Shown here piece by piece: positions 46,072 through 57,178 of a stretch of 64,000 bases of DNA; the first letter of the stretch is position 1; each line of letters starts with the position of its first letter. The position numbers and the translations under genes were made by a program. This DNA comes from Saussurea involucrata (Eukaryota > Streptophyta > Magnoliopsida > Asterales > Asteraceae). A model generated the notes under the pieces. It saw only the letters and a list, made by a program, of their open reading frames with translations. It had not been told where the DNA came from and ran no database searches. The stretch spans positions 150,091,429 to 150,155,428 of the forward strand of contig CM066314.1 in the NCBI GenBank assembly GCA_033807775.1, written 5' to 3'.

Positions 46072-48540
46072 GAGTAAATTACGAGTTTGGTCCCTATGGT
46101 TTGGTAATTCTTGTGAAATTGGTCCTTCAACTTCATTTAATATTAAAAAAAACAAATCTCAGGGTTTGTATTTTGTTTTGGATTTGATCCTTCATTTTAA
46201 CGGTCATCCAATATTTTTCATTTACTAGGAGGGCAAAATGGTCATTTTTTCATTTTTTTATTTCACCTTTTTCAAATAATTGGTTTTATTTTCTTCCAAA
46301 TTTTTATTAGAGAAATTACGGATGTGGTCCCTCAGGTATGTCAATTGTTACGAAACTAGTCCTTTATCTTAAAAAATTACATGATAACCCTCCAGGTATG
46401 CAGTTTGTTATGGAATTGGTCCCTCGAGCCAATGACCGTTAAAAATCTCCGTTAGACATGAGGGTATTATGGTCATTTTACCTTATTTCGTTTATTTTAC
46501 CATTTTTTTAATTAATTATAATTTTTTTTCCTTGACCATCCATCTTCTTCAAGAAGATTATGCTGAACATCAAGAACATTCATCTTTTTTAATTAATTAA
46601 ACCCAGATTCAAAAAACTAGATCAAACCTAAATAATCTAAATTAATATCAGCCTTTTTTTACATTGAATAATATCTTAAAAACCTAAACAATTTACTATT
46701 TAAAGCAAATGAGAGAGAGAGAGAGATCTGAGAAACAAAAGAAAAGAAACCCAAGAAACTCAAACTCATATATAACCCAAGAAACAAAAAAAAAACTAAA
46801 TGTCGTTTCCCAGATGGCCTCTCCCCTTCCGGCGAGTTCCCTGTCGGCCTCTCCCCCTCCGGCAAGTTTCTTCTTCGGCATGCAACCAATTTGTCGCAAA
46901 CCACAAACTCATCGTGAAACCCAGATGTCATCGATGGATTTGCAGGGAGAGAGAGAGAGAGATGGAGGCCAGATGCCATCGATTGTTTCTCATATTTGGT
47001 CCCAATGAAACCCAGATGCCATCGACAGAAGAGAGAGAGAGAGAGAGAGATAGAGAGAAGAGATAGAGATAGAGATCGAGAGAAGAGATGGACTTGAAAT
47101 ATCCTTCTGATTTCAGGGACGAACTACATGCTTCTGATCTGGATCTGATTAGTTTTTTTTCATTAGGTTTTATTAAATAGTTTGTTTTAGATTTGGGGTT
47201 TTGATTTTAAGTAAGATACTAAGAATTGATTTAGATTTGTGGTTTTGATTTTAGGGTTTATATTTAAGAAGATGAAGATTGTTCTTCATATGGTGTTCTT
47301 CATATGGTGTTCTCTCTTTTCTCTCGATCTCTATCTCTCTCAGATCTTTATCCCTTCTCTTCTCTCAGATCTCGATCTGTATCTCTTCTCTAGGTATCGA
47401 ACAGCTTGTTTGGTATGGTTGCTCTTAGATGATTTAAGTCTGGTTACTCATGGATTTGGTCTTTATCATCTCGGTTTAGTTGGATTTAAGTTTGGTTCTT
47501 CATGGATTAGGGCTTCAACATCTAGGCATAGTTTGAAGGCACATGAGTTTGACTTTATAGTTTTGGTCCCTGTTATTTAAGAAAATTGTAAAAATATATA
47601 AAAAGACCAACATACCCTCGTGCTTAACGGAGAAATTAGATGGTCGTTTGCTCGAGGGACCAATTTCGTAACAAACTGCATACCTGGAGGGTTATCATGT
47701 AATTTTTGAAGATAAAGGACCAGTTTCGTAGCATTTGACATACCTGAGAGACCAAATCCGTAATTTACTCTTTTATTAAAATAATTTTTTTTCTTTTCAT
47801 AAGAAAAACCCACCCCTCGCATGAGGTTTTGTTGGATCGTGGTGGTGAACTAGTGATGAGTCGATGAATCTAGTGAAATAATGATGAATAGAGGTTGTCC
47901 AGGGTAGTTGTGGTGACAGTTTTGCATCTATCGAGGATTATGGTTGTCTAAGGTTGTGGTGGGTGGTGGTTAATGTCCAAAGTTCCTATGGTAGATGCTG
48001 GTTGCATATCATGCAACTAGTGCATCTGCATCTTGTGATTTTACAATAATGTTTGATTTATGTTGGTCTTGATTTAGTTAGAGGTTTTGATTTAGTAATA
48101 GTTTAGGATTTTTTTATTTAGTGTAGGGTTTCTTTATTTAAAATAGGGTTTGAAACAATCTTATTTTGTATAATAATTTGATACGATGAACAATCTGCAT
48201 TTGTGTTTGATTTAGTTTGTGTTTATGTTTGATTCACCTATGTTGTTGGTTGTGTGGTGGCAATGAAGCAGAGTTTGGTAGGTGGTGTTCGGAATGTAGT
48301 TAGTGGTCAGCGTTTGTTAAGATAGAAAAATAGAAAAAGAAAATAAAAGATATATTATTTATAAAAAATGTTAAGATAGATAATGAATAAAATGATTATT
48401 CTGCCTCTTCATTTAACATAGATTTGGATAGACGGACGTTAAATAAAGAACCAAGTTTAAAACAAAAATACGAATCTTGAGTGTTTTTTTATAATAAACA
48501 AAGTTTAAGGACTAAAACCATAATTATCACCAAACCACAT
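46072..48540. mobile_element. Long-TIR MULE-like element with a nested element
   Basis: The left arm at 46072-46290 (GAGTAAATTACGAG..., 'ggtcattttttcat') is mirrored by a diverged right arm at about 48370-48540 ('aatgattattctgcc', 'ggactaaaaccataattatcaccaaaccac'). The right terminus is truncated. The element at 46310-47770 is inserted inside. No transposase visible; the interior (47780-48360) has no recognisable gene. Confidence 0.55.
46310..47770. mobile_element. Nested MULE-type element, 1.46 kb, long TIRs
   Basis: The left arm starts GAGAAATTACGGATGTGGTCC, the right arm ends GGACCAGTTTCG...CCGTAATTTACTC; the arms pair over about 190 bp, including the 'taaccctccaggtatgcagtt' block. Flanked by TTTTATTA on both sides (8 of the expected 9 bp). 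The interior is a purine-rich (GAGA)n tract and its complement, with no convincing gene. Confidence 0.75.
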
Positions 48541-48944
48541 AAGCAATTTGGATAATGATTCTTATATTAGTGTTTGTTTGTTGACTTTTAACTTTAAAAT
48601 TAGGGAATTTAATTAAAATACCCAAAGTTTGACTTTGACTTACCAAAATACCCATTTTCTCGCCGAATTTGCCAAAATCCCCATAAATCCCGCGATGGAT
48701 CCCGCGATCGCAGGATAGGGCCACGTGTCCCGCTATTTTGGCCAAAACGTCTCGCGGCACCCCCCAACAATGCATGCGGTGACAATTTTGGTCCCTCCCC
48801 GTGACTGACCCCGCGATGATCCCGCGACCAGACAAAAAAAATGCAATTTTGGTCCTTTTGCACGAATCTTTGCATGCTTTTACTGTTTTTTTCCACAATT
48901 ATTGTACTTTGAAGACCAATTTGTGGTTGAAATTCATTGGCATG

Positions 48945-50516
48945 TGTAACAACCCATATCCCTTATACACAATAAATCACACAATGTAACATAACATTGA
49001 TATAACAAACGAAACATCATATTACAAGTACGGTCCCTTAGTCTTTTACAATCAGAAGAAGTCATTCTACTACAAACTTCTTACTAAATACATACATAAC
49101 ATTTAATCATTATAATACAACTGCTAAACATGCCAAAATCTTCGTCATATAATCCTTCACAAAAGCCATCCATCGATTACTCTAATTACTTGCTCTTACG
49201 CGATCCACCACCTGGAATACATATTTTTAAAACAAAAATGAGGGTTAGACACGATGGTCTAAGTGAGAAAATCCCTGTTAGTTTGAAACCCTTTTATATA
49301 ACTTTATTCATGTAAATCACGCAACACAATCAAATATATCCAATTAAGCTCACATGACATGTACCTTCCCTTCTCATTCCTCCTGGCCATATTAGTTGGT
49401 TGCAAGTCAACTAATAATTTACAACGCTGTACAACATCTACAGCCAAACAACGCTATACAGATTCTATAGCCAAACACACCGGTCCTAAGCCCGGCCAAA
49501 GCATTATAACACATTATAATACTCATGTAAATATAATACCTCAATATATTATAATTCACATATCAACACATAATCACCAGTTATCACATTCCCAACCCAT
49601 ACATATATGAATTCCAGTTTAAAACGCTTTTTAAAGTAAAACTCACCTAATTGCTTATCAACACGTTTCCAAGCCTTCTAAACAGGTTCAGTCATTTACC
49701 CAGAATTCACAGGATCTGTAACACATAGATACAGATATCTCTTTACCACATAAAACACATAAGTCTTACTAAGGCTAAGAACTCAAATCCTCAAATATTT
49801 CAGAAAACCTTATTCAGTCCTCATTCAAAAACTAGTTAAAAATAACCAAACAGCTAAGGTATCCGGATACCACAAGTTACCCGGACAACATGACTTTTCT
49901 GGACAACCTATACAATCCGGACGTCATCCGGACACCAAAGTAATCCGGACACCATCCGGTATCTTAACTCATCCGGAAACTATAGAAAAGAGAGACTTAC
50001 CCGGATAAAGGACTCGTCCGGACACCTTCAAACAGTACCCGGACACCATCAACAAAACTATCCGGACACATTCATACTGTGTCCGGACACTACTGTCGGT
50101 TTGCTTCAATTTGCCCAGAAACCGACTGAATCTTTACTAAATCATGAATTTAACTATTCTAATCCGATAGGAAGTACATACTATCAATTACAAACATAAA
50201 TTACGAAGAAACATACCTCAAAACACTTCCAAATGAAGTCAAATGATGCCTTAACCTTTCCTATCTTCTTTTGCTTCTTTTCTCTCCAAAAACACACACT
50301 ACACACACTGAATTGCTGAGAAAATGAATATAAATCTGGACACCTAATTCAGATAATATCTAGCCAAATTACCATTTCAGCCCCTAAACTCTTTGCTAAT
50401 GACTAAAACACTAATAACTTATAAATTCACTTAAACTTGCCCAAAATAGTAACTTTAAAGTTAAATAATTTAACGGGATTAGATTTTTAACTAACGGACT
50501 TACCCGGGTTATTACA
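48945..50516 (-). mobile_element. Solo LTR inside the MULE left TIR, 1.57 kb
   Basis: Ends TGTAACAACCC and GGGTTATTACA, with an exact 5-bp target duplication GCATG (48940-48944 and 50517-50521). No coding. It contains an irregular array of about 13 'TCCGGACACC'-type words at 49860-50096. The orientation is inferred from the TGTAATAACCCGG opening on the minus strand. Confidence 0.85.
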
Positions 50517-50651
50517 GCATGTTTGAGATTTCATCCATAAATATCAGTAATATGCAATCCATAATTCACACTCATTCCATCCTTCTTTCTTTCTTTCTTT
50601 GACTTGCTTTCTTTCTTGCTTTCTTTTTTGCTTTCTTTCTTCAGTAAACAA

Positions 50652-50951
50652 ATGGCATCGTCATCTAACCTATCGTTTACACCTGAAAGAATGCCACCTA
50701 AACTCCAAATCGCGATAGCAGAAAGGGAAAAGGAGATAGATCAACTGACAAGAGAGTGGAAACAGATGATGGCCAGGAAGGAAGTCCACTTGATAAGGAT
50801 CGAAGTGGAAAAAAAGGAGATCAAAGGGATGAAAGGGGATATAAAAGATAGGGAGGCTTGTATTCGTCGAGAAAAAGAAGAAATTCACCACATTTTGCAA
50901 GACTTCACAATTCTTCAAGCGAAGGTAAGCCGACAAGCAAAGTTGGGTTGA
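50652..50951 (+). CDS. Coiled-coil ORF of the MULE (99 aa)
   Basis: ATG at 50652, a few bases beyond the left TIR, followed by TAAACAA-type leader context shared with the other TIR. After MASSSNLSFTPERMPPKLQ the rest is a continuous charged helix (EREKEIDQLTREWKQMM, EKKEIKGMKGDIKDREACIRREKEEI) predicted by eye to be a coiled coil. It has no enzyme motif. An AATAAA-like signal occurs at 51094. It occupies the position of mudrB in MuDR (convergent with the transposase), but no sequence likeness to MURB can be claimed. It could be an accessory subunit or a captured host fragment. Confidence 0.6.
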   Translation: MASSSNLSFTPERMPPKLQIAIAEREKEIDQLTREWKQMMARKEVHLIRIEVEKKEIKGMKGDIKDREACIRREKEEIHHILQDFTILQAKVSRQAKLG

Positions 50952-51237
50952 TCAAACTAAAACAATTTTCAGTAGGTGGTGGTACGGGTGTTGCTTTAGT
51001 ACTTTGTTGTTTATGTGTTGTTGTTTTGTACTTTTCCAGTTCGACATTGTTGTTTCGTTCCTTTCCTGTTTGTATGTTGTTGTGTTGGTCATGAATAAAG
51101 GTCTTTAATTTGTCTGAAAAGTAGTGTTTAAGTAGTCTGAAATTTGTCTGAAAAGTGGTTCATATTAAAAATACAACTCATAGATGTTATACAAGATTAT
51201 TTCGTAACAAACACATACTAATCAATACAGTACAAAA

Positions 51238-51816
51238 TTATCCAAATTTGAGGCTACGGCTAGACGATGGTTTGGTTTTTGACAATCCGAGTCGACTTCT
51301 TACATGCTCTGGCGAGACGAGTCTCAAAGTGTTAAGCTCCACTTTCTCGATGTACACTTCAATCACAGTATGGCCGTCAACATACTGGTGTATGTTGGCT
51401 ACATCTTCTTCGGTACTCAATTCTACCATTCCAGTCAAGAAGTCTGCATTCGGCCTCTTAAAATACAACCTATTATATTTTGGTTCTTCATAGTCCAGCT
51501 CTTTCATGATCTGTTCAAGCAGTTGCATAGAAAGATCCTCCACATCTAACATGTCAACATAAATTTCTAGACCACGGAAATAATGTCTTTTGGGTGGTTC
51601 CGTGAAGTACCCACCATGGTGGACCTTTATGGTGAACAACTGTGGATATGCATCTGTTGATGGAACATTAATTAATATAGTTAGTTCGTAGAACAACGGT
51701 AGTAACAAGCAAAACTCAATGAAACATGCACACTAACCATATAACTCTTTGCCTGTGTCTGAAAGCGATTCAGATAAACGCCTAAAGCACCAAACATGAA
51801 GGTTTGGGGATGCCAT
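51238..51816 (-). CDS. PB1-like domain protein of the MULE (two exons, 164 aa)
   Basis: Exon 1 is 51816-51738 (MASPNLHVWCFRRL...), intron 51737-51654 (GTTAGT...CAACAG), exon 2 51653-51238. The join is in frame and 495 nt long. The core FTIKVHHGGYFTEPPKRHYFRG followed by LSMQLLEQIMKELDYEEP and ..VIEVYIEKVE fits the PB1-like domain found at the front of many plant MULE transposases. Here it is a separate, apparently intact gene 450 bp downstream of the transposase on the same strand. The function is unknown; protein-protein contact is the family inference. The acidic/basic tail ends in SSSRSLKFG. Confidence 0.7.
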
Positions 51817-52267
51817 GTAAGAATACGTTAACGAATAATATGTTCTCGTGTATGTGTTTTACGACTAATCTAGCGTGGGTTATTTATAGGCAAATGTGGA
51901 TGCTTTTACTGCACTTCGGTCCCTGTCTTTGCTCTAACACAACTTAGGTCTCTGTCTTTGCTCTGACACAACTTAGGTCACTGTCAACGCTATCATATGA
52001 TATAGTTCTATATAACCATTACTATTCTCTCCATTTAGACTACTACCATTACTATTGTCTCCATTTAGACTACTACCATTATGATCATCATCTCATGTTC
52101 TGTTTCAAGTACCTTTCAAAAGATAACTGGTCTCAATCAAGGGAAATCAATGTTCAGATAAACGTACATAAGATATGTTTGATAAATTACAACGGGCCGA
52201 TAAAGTAGATAAAATCATGTTATATATCAAAACAAGCGCACTAAACATACAATATTTATCGTCCCAA

Positions 52268-54915
52268 TCAAGGGAAATCAACGTTCAGATCAACGGTATC
52301 ATATGATATAGTTTCATGTGGCTCAAGCTCCGATGGGCCCTGCGTGTTACTTACTTGGCTGACTGAATGTCTACTCCTTGGCACGGTTGAAGGGGCGGGA
52401 TTTGGACACTCTCCACGAGTATGTCCTACGCATTGGCACCGAGTACATTTTCGCTGTATCGAACCTTCACCACGTGATGGACGTTGGTCGTTCTTTCTCG
52501 GTCTCTCGGCTCTGTTCTTATTGTTTAACGGTGGATAGCATGGCGGAAGGGGGTCGGGTGGATACACCCATGCTTCAGGGGGTCCAGCTGGATTTATTAC
52601 CTCTGCGTATGTTCTTCGGTAAGTTTCGGACGTGAAGAAACTAACAGCCAAGTCGCTGCAATCTCTACGACCCATATATCTTGCCGCAGCGATGGCATGG
52701 CCGCACGGTAACCCAGATTTTTGCCATTGGAAACACGAACAAACATGGTCGGTCATATGGACAGTCGCGTGAAGATGGTTATCCCGAACCTCGTACCTCC
52801 CATACCCGATTTCGCTTACCATCCATGTCGATGCATGACGCGCCTTGAAGAGAACTATCTCCTCCGCCGCTGGTGTGAGTCTATTTTGCAGCTCAACTCC
52901 TTTTCGGCGTCGAAGTTGGTACCACTCTTGTTGAAAGCTCTGAAAGTAGTCCATAAGAGTAACAATCGGACATCTACGCGCAAAACGGGAGAGTGCATTC
53001 ACCGACTCTGCACTATTGGAGGTCAGAATGTCATACCGTTGTGCAGGAAAATGGGCCACGGACCACCTCTTCGGTCCAACATCATCCAACATTTGGCTGC
53101 ATCCTTGGCACTAACTCGTAGAAGATTCATGTACCGGTCAAACTCCCGATGAGTATATGCTCTACATGCCTTCCAATAGACATCCTTGTAGGTGGTAATA
53201 CGTTTGTCCTTCGTTTTGGCGTTCATCTCCAAATGTCGACAACAATAGGCGTGAGGGGCGTTTGGGTACATGGCAGAGATTGCGGCGCTTATGGAAGGAG
53301 CCCTGTCGAACATAAACACCAACCCTTGCGGGTCTCCGATAGCTTGTCTCAACATGGACAGAAACCAAGCCCACTCGTCCCCGGTTTTGGACTTGCCTAC
53401 TCCAAAAGCTACGGGAACGATGGTGTTATCCCCGTCCATGGCAACCGCCAGGAACATCATACCCAAGTAAAGGCCCTTTAAATGGGCAGCGTCTATTACC
53501 AGGACACGACGCATATTTGCCACAAATGTGCGGATCTGCAAAAATGTAGGTGGTTTCCCTTTGTAAATGTTATAGTTTATAATGTGTAAACTTATGACAT
53601 GTTAAAATACGTACCGCGGGTCTAAGGGCAGCGAAGCACATCTCAAACCGTCCATGTGAATCGGTCCTTATCTGGGTGACAGTACCTGGATTCTGCAGCT
53701 GCAATTTATATAAATATGCTGGGAGTCGTTCATACGACTCCTCGAACGTGCCTCTCACCAATAGCAGTGCCCTGCATCGCGCACGCCAAGCTTGGTGGTA
53801 ACCAATCGTGACGCCGAACTGCTGGTGTACATCGTCCATGATGTCCTTTGGACGTAATGACCTGCTAGCATCAAGAAATTTGCCTTTCAGTATCGCACCC
53901 AAAGTCCTTTTGGTGGCTTGTTTGTGGTTGGGATTCAGTTGCGTCCTCGTACAAGAGTGTACGTCATCCAACTTTCTAATAAGTAACGCCCCTCCTTTCT
54001 CTCCCACGGGCCTCGCATACATTCTCCAATTACAATTTCTCTCGCACATTCAACTACTTATCTGCCTTTGACGGATCTCGGCGTGACACTTTCGAAACCC
54101 TCTTCCATGAACTTAAGTCCGACCTGACTTGCCAAGTGATCCTTCGAATCAAATATCTGACCTACTTCTAACCTTAAACTGTGATTATAAGGTGCAGGTT
54201 CGTAGGTTTGTGTATGGGTATTCTGGTTTGGAAGAATATGGGGCATATCAAAATAGTCATTTAACTGACTAAATGATTTATTACTAGGGGTATATTCTTC
54301 GTGATCATCACTATCGGTATCTGATCTGTCTATATCAGCATTACCCATTTTGAAAACATAGGTTTCGTCATCAGCAACTCCAGCACAACGTCCTTCTTGT
54401 GGTTGTTGTTGTTGCGTCTCCGGAACATAATCAGGAATACAGTCGTTAAGACCATATGCATGATCCAAATGAACTGTTGGGCCGTAGGAAGGCTGAAATT
54501 GAGAATCAGGATGCTCCATTTGGAGGTCTTCGTCATCAGCGTCGTCATCACCTTCGTCGTCACCATCGTCGTCACCTTCGTCATCGTCTTCGTTGCACAC
54601 CGAGGATTCGGCATACACATAAAGTAATGGAGGTCTTTCTGATTCGGCTGCAAAGTGCATAAAACCAGAGATATCCCCATCGTTGCATAACTCCACAAAT
54701 GACCCATCATCATTCTTAAACATTAACTTGCAAACAGCCGAATGGTCGATTTCACATTTTTGCATGGCGTATGCAACAAACTTCCAATAAGAAAAGTTTA
54801 CTGGAAATTTTACACCATGCTTAGATTTATAAGCAAAATTCCACTCATTGTTTTCTTCCACCCATTCACCATCGTAAAAGAAATATAGCCTAGCTTTTGC
54901 AACAGATGAACTCAT
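52268..54915 (-). pseudogene. mudrA-like MULE transposase, decayed
   Basis: Order from the right: 54915-54058 N-terminal PB1/ubiquitin-like segment (ARLYFFYDGEWVEE) and acidic Asp/Glu tract, then the start of the MuDR DNA-binding domain (GQIFDSKDHLASQVGLKF). 54049-53615 continues it (CNWRMYARPV). Intron 53614-53536 (GTACGT...TTGCAG), in frame. The catalytic domain at 53535-53023 has VIDAAHLKG (first Asp), DEWAWFL and FDRAPSISAAI (second Asp). 53092-52268 has a SWIM finger (CSCFQWQKSGLPCGHA) and a CCHC knuckle (CTRCQCVGHTRGEC). Breaks: a TAA plus a frameshift near 54030-54060 and a frameshift near 53085. So it is not functional as read, although only three lesions are present. Confidence 0.92.
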
Positions 54916-55392
54916 TTTTTCAGTGGTATCTCAAAAACAAAATACTGAAGAAAGCAAGAAAGAATGATGGAATGGGTGTGAGTTATAGATTGCATTATGC
55001 TGATATTTATGTATGAAATCTCATTGAGGAAGATGAATTGCAACCACAAATTGGTCTTCCAAGTACAATGATTCAACATTGATGAAACATGCCAGTGAAT
55101 TTCAACCACAATTTGGTCTTCCAAGTACAATAATTGTGGAAAAAACAGTAAAAACATGCAAAAATTCGTGCAAAAAGGACCAAAATTGTAATTTTTTGTC
55201 TGGTCGCAGGATTATCGCGGGCATAGTTGGGGGGTGTCGCGGGTTATTTTGGCCAAAATAGCGAGACACGTGTGCCCTATCCTGCGATCGCGGGATCCAT
55301 CGCAGGATTTATGGGTATTTTGGCAAATTCGAGAGAGAAATGGGTATTTTGACAAGTCAAAGTCAAACTTTGGGTATTTTATTTAAATTCCC
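54916..55392. repeat. Right TIR of the MULE
   Basis: About 477 bp, complementary to 48603-48939 plus 50522-50640. It contains two copies of 'caaattggtcttccaagtacaat' (around 55035 and 55110) that are not matched twice on the left. It directly precedes the transposase start codon and so should contain its promoter. Confidence 0.88.
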
Positions 55393-56335
55393 TTAAAATT
55401 AAATTGATAACATAATGAGCATTTATCACTGTAGTGTCCTTCAAATTTTGGGGGTTAACTGATATATGATCTAATAAAAATAGTTAGAGTAAATTACATG
55501 ATTGGTCCCTGTGGTTTACATAAAATTGCACTGTGCGTCCTTAATTTAAAATAAATATGAAAAACGTCCTCGTGGTTTACAATTTTATACGCCTTTGGTC
55601 CCTTTTCCCTAACTCTGTTAAAAAATATCTGTTAAATAGTTTAATTGAGAGGGTATTTTAGTCATTTTATATCTTTTTCAATTGGTTATTTAAAAAATGT
55701 AAATTATATTATATTTACAATAATGCACAAGAACCATAAATGAGACCCACATCACTACTCGTCTTCATCTCTTCCGACTACGACCTCCGACCTCCGATAA
55801 TCTCGTAAACCACCGACGAACTCTAAAGTCCCTCCCTCCACCATAAACCCCTTCCCTTCTTAACCCTCGATTGTGAAACAAACAATAGCATCAAAACCCC
55901 ATATATGTATGTATAATGTTTGTGTGTGTCAAAAACCCATCTTAATCTCCGAGAGCATAAAAAACCCATCTTAATCTCCAAAGAAGCCATATATGACTTT
56001 GTACAATGGATGTAGAAAGATGGATTAAGAATTTCATTTGGATGAGCAAACAACAATGGAGGTTGTGGGAGAAATGAGAACGACATATATACATACACAA
56101 AGAAACACAGGTGGATTTCATATTTCCAAACAGTAGCAGAAATGTGGGATCTCTTTTTTGTTCCATTGGATATGTTTTTTCATATAATCACATATATGCT
56201 ACATACATCAAATCTTAAAGCACAGGGATTTGCTTAAGTGCAGTAGGATTATCTGTCGAGTGGCGGGAGTGGAGATGGTAACGACGGGGTTGGGTACTTT
56301 CATGTTTCTATCTCCGTCGATGCTCCTCGTATGTG

Positions 56336-56371
<36 letters not shown>

Positions 56372-56374
<3 letters not shown>

Positions 56375-57132
56375 AGAGGTTCAAATGAGAAGTGCAATTA
56401 TTTTGAGAAATAGAGAAGTGATCTTGGCCATGCATTCGGTCAAGATTGGCGGCTTTGACCGAGAAGCAGAGGATAATTCCTCGCGTGGTCTGCACAAGAT
56501 AGAAGGGTAGTTTCGTAAAAAATAAGCGGGACAGATTCATATATGAATTTGTGTGATTCATATATGAACCTTTGTGATTCATATATGAATCTTTGTGATT
56601 CATATATGAATCAGTTAATTTGTTCATATGAGAATTAGTTAAAAAATCATATATAAATCACAAAGGTTCATATATGAACACAAAAGTTCATATATGAATT
56701 AGTTAAAAAAAATTATATGTAAATTACAAAGGTTCATATATGAACACAAAGATTCATATATGAATCAGTTAATTGGTTCAACTGATTCATATATGAACCT
56801 ACAGTTAATTAGTTTCATATATGAAATACAAAGGTTCATATATGAATCACAAGATTCATATATGAATTAGTTATAAAGGTTCATATATGAACGTATAGTT
56901 CATATGTGAATCACACAGATTCATATATGAACTTAGCCCGTGTTTTTTGTAAAAATTACGAAATTGCCCTTCTATTTTTGGAACAACCGTAACTTTTGAC
57001 CAGTCAAAGCCGCAATTTTTGACCAGTCAAAGCCGCAACTTTTGACCAATTATAACCGATCTTGACCGAATAAATGGCCAAGATCACTTCTCTATTTCTC
57101 AAAATATTTGCACTTCTCATTTGAACCTAAGG

Positions 57133-57133
<1 letters not shown>
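56372..57133. mobile_element. Foldback element E in a (TA)n tract with palindrome array
   Basis: Inverted ends: GGTTCAAATGAGAAGTGCAA at the left is mirrored by TTGCACTTCTCATTTGAACC at the right, pairing over about 75 bp through 'agaaatagagaagtgatcttgg'. (TA)n flanks both sides (56341-56371 and 57134-57174). The interior carries the palindrome array at 56536-56931. Confidence 0.88.
56536..56931. repeat. Array of 12-bp palindromes TTCATATATGAA
   Basis: 14 exact copies of TTCATATATGAA plus several one- or two-base variants in 396 bp, at irregular spacing, separated by short AT-rich spacers such as 'cacaaag' and 'cagttaatt'. Each copy is its own reverse complement. Confidence 0.92.

Positions 57134-57178
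<45 letters not shown>

Larger units (their letters stand above)
48603..55392 (-). mobile_element. Mutator-like DNA transposon (MULE), 6.8 kb
   Basis: Both ends start GGGAATTTAA and pair as inverted repeats of about 480 bp (the left TIR is split by a solo LTR). An exact 9-bp target duplication TTAAAATTA lies at 48594-48602 and 55393-55401. It contains a decayed mudrA-like transposase (minus strand), a small PB1-like gene (minus) and a coiled-coil ORF (plus) that starts immediately inside the left TIR, so coding units run inward from both TIRs as in maize MuDR. Confidence 0.95.

Noticed and set aside
46659..47066. Frames rich in Arg-Glu or Pro-Ser inside the nested MITE
   Set aside because: They follow the (GAGA)n tract; no conservation signal or domain.
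56536..56931. CRISPR-like array
   Set aside because: The repeats are 12-bp perfect palindromes with irregular short AT-rich spacers in a plant nuclear transposon; CRISPR arrays do not fit in repeat length, spacer regularity or organism.
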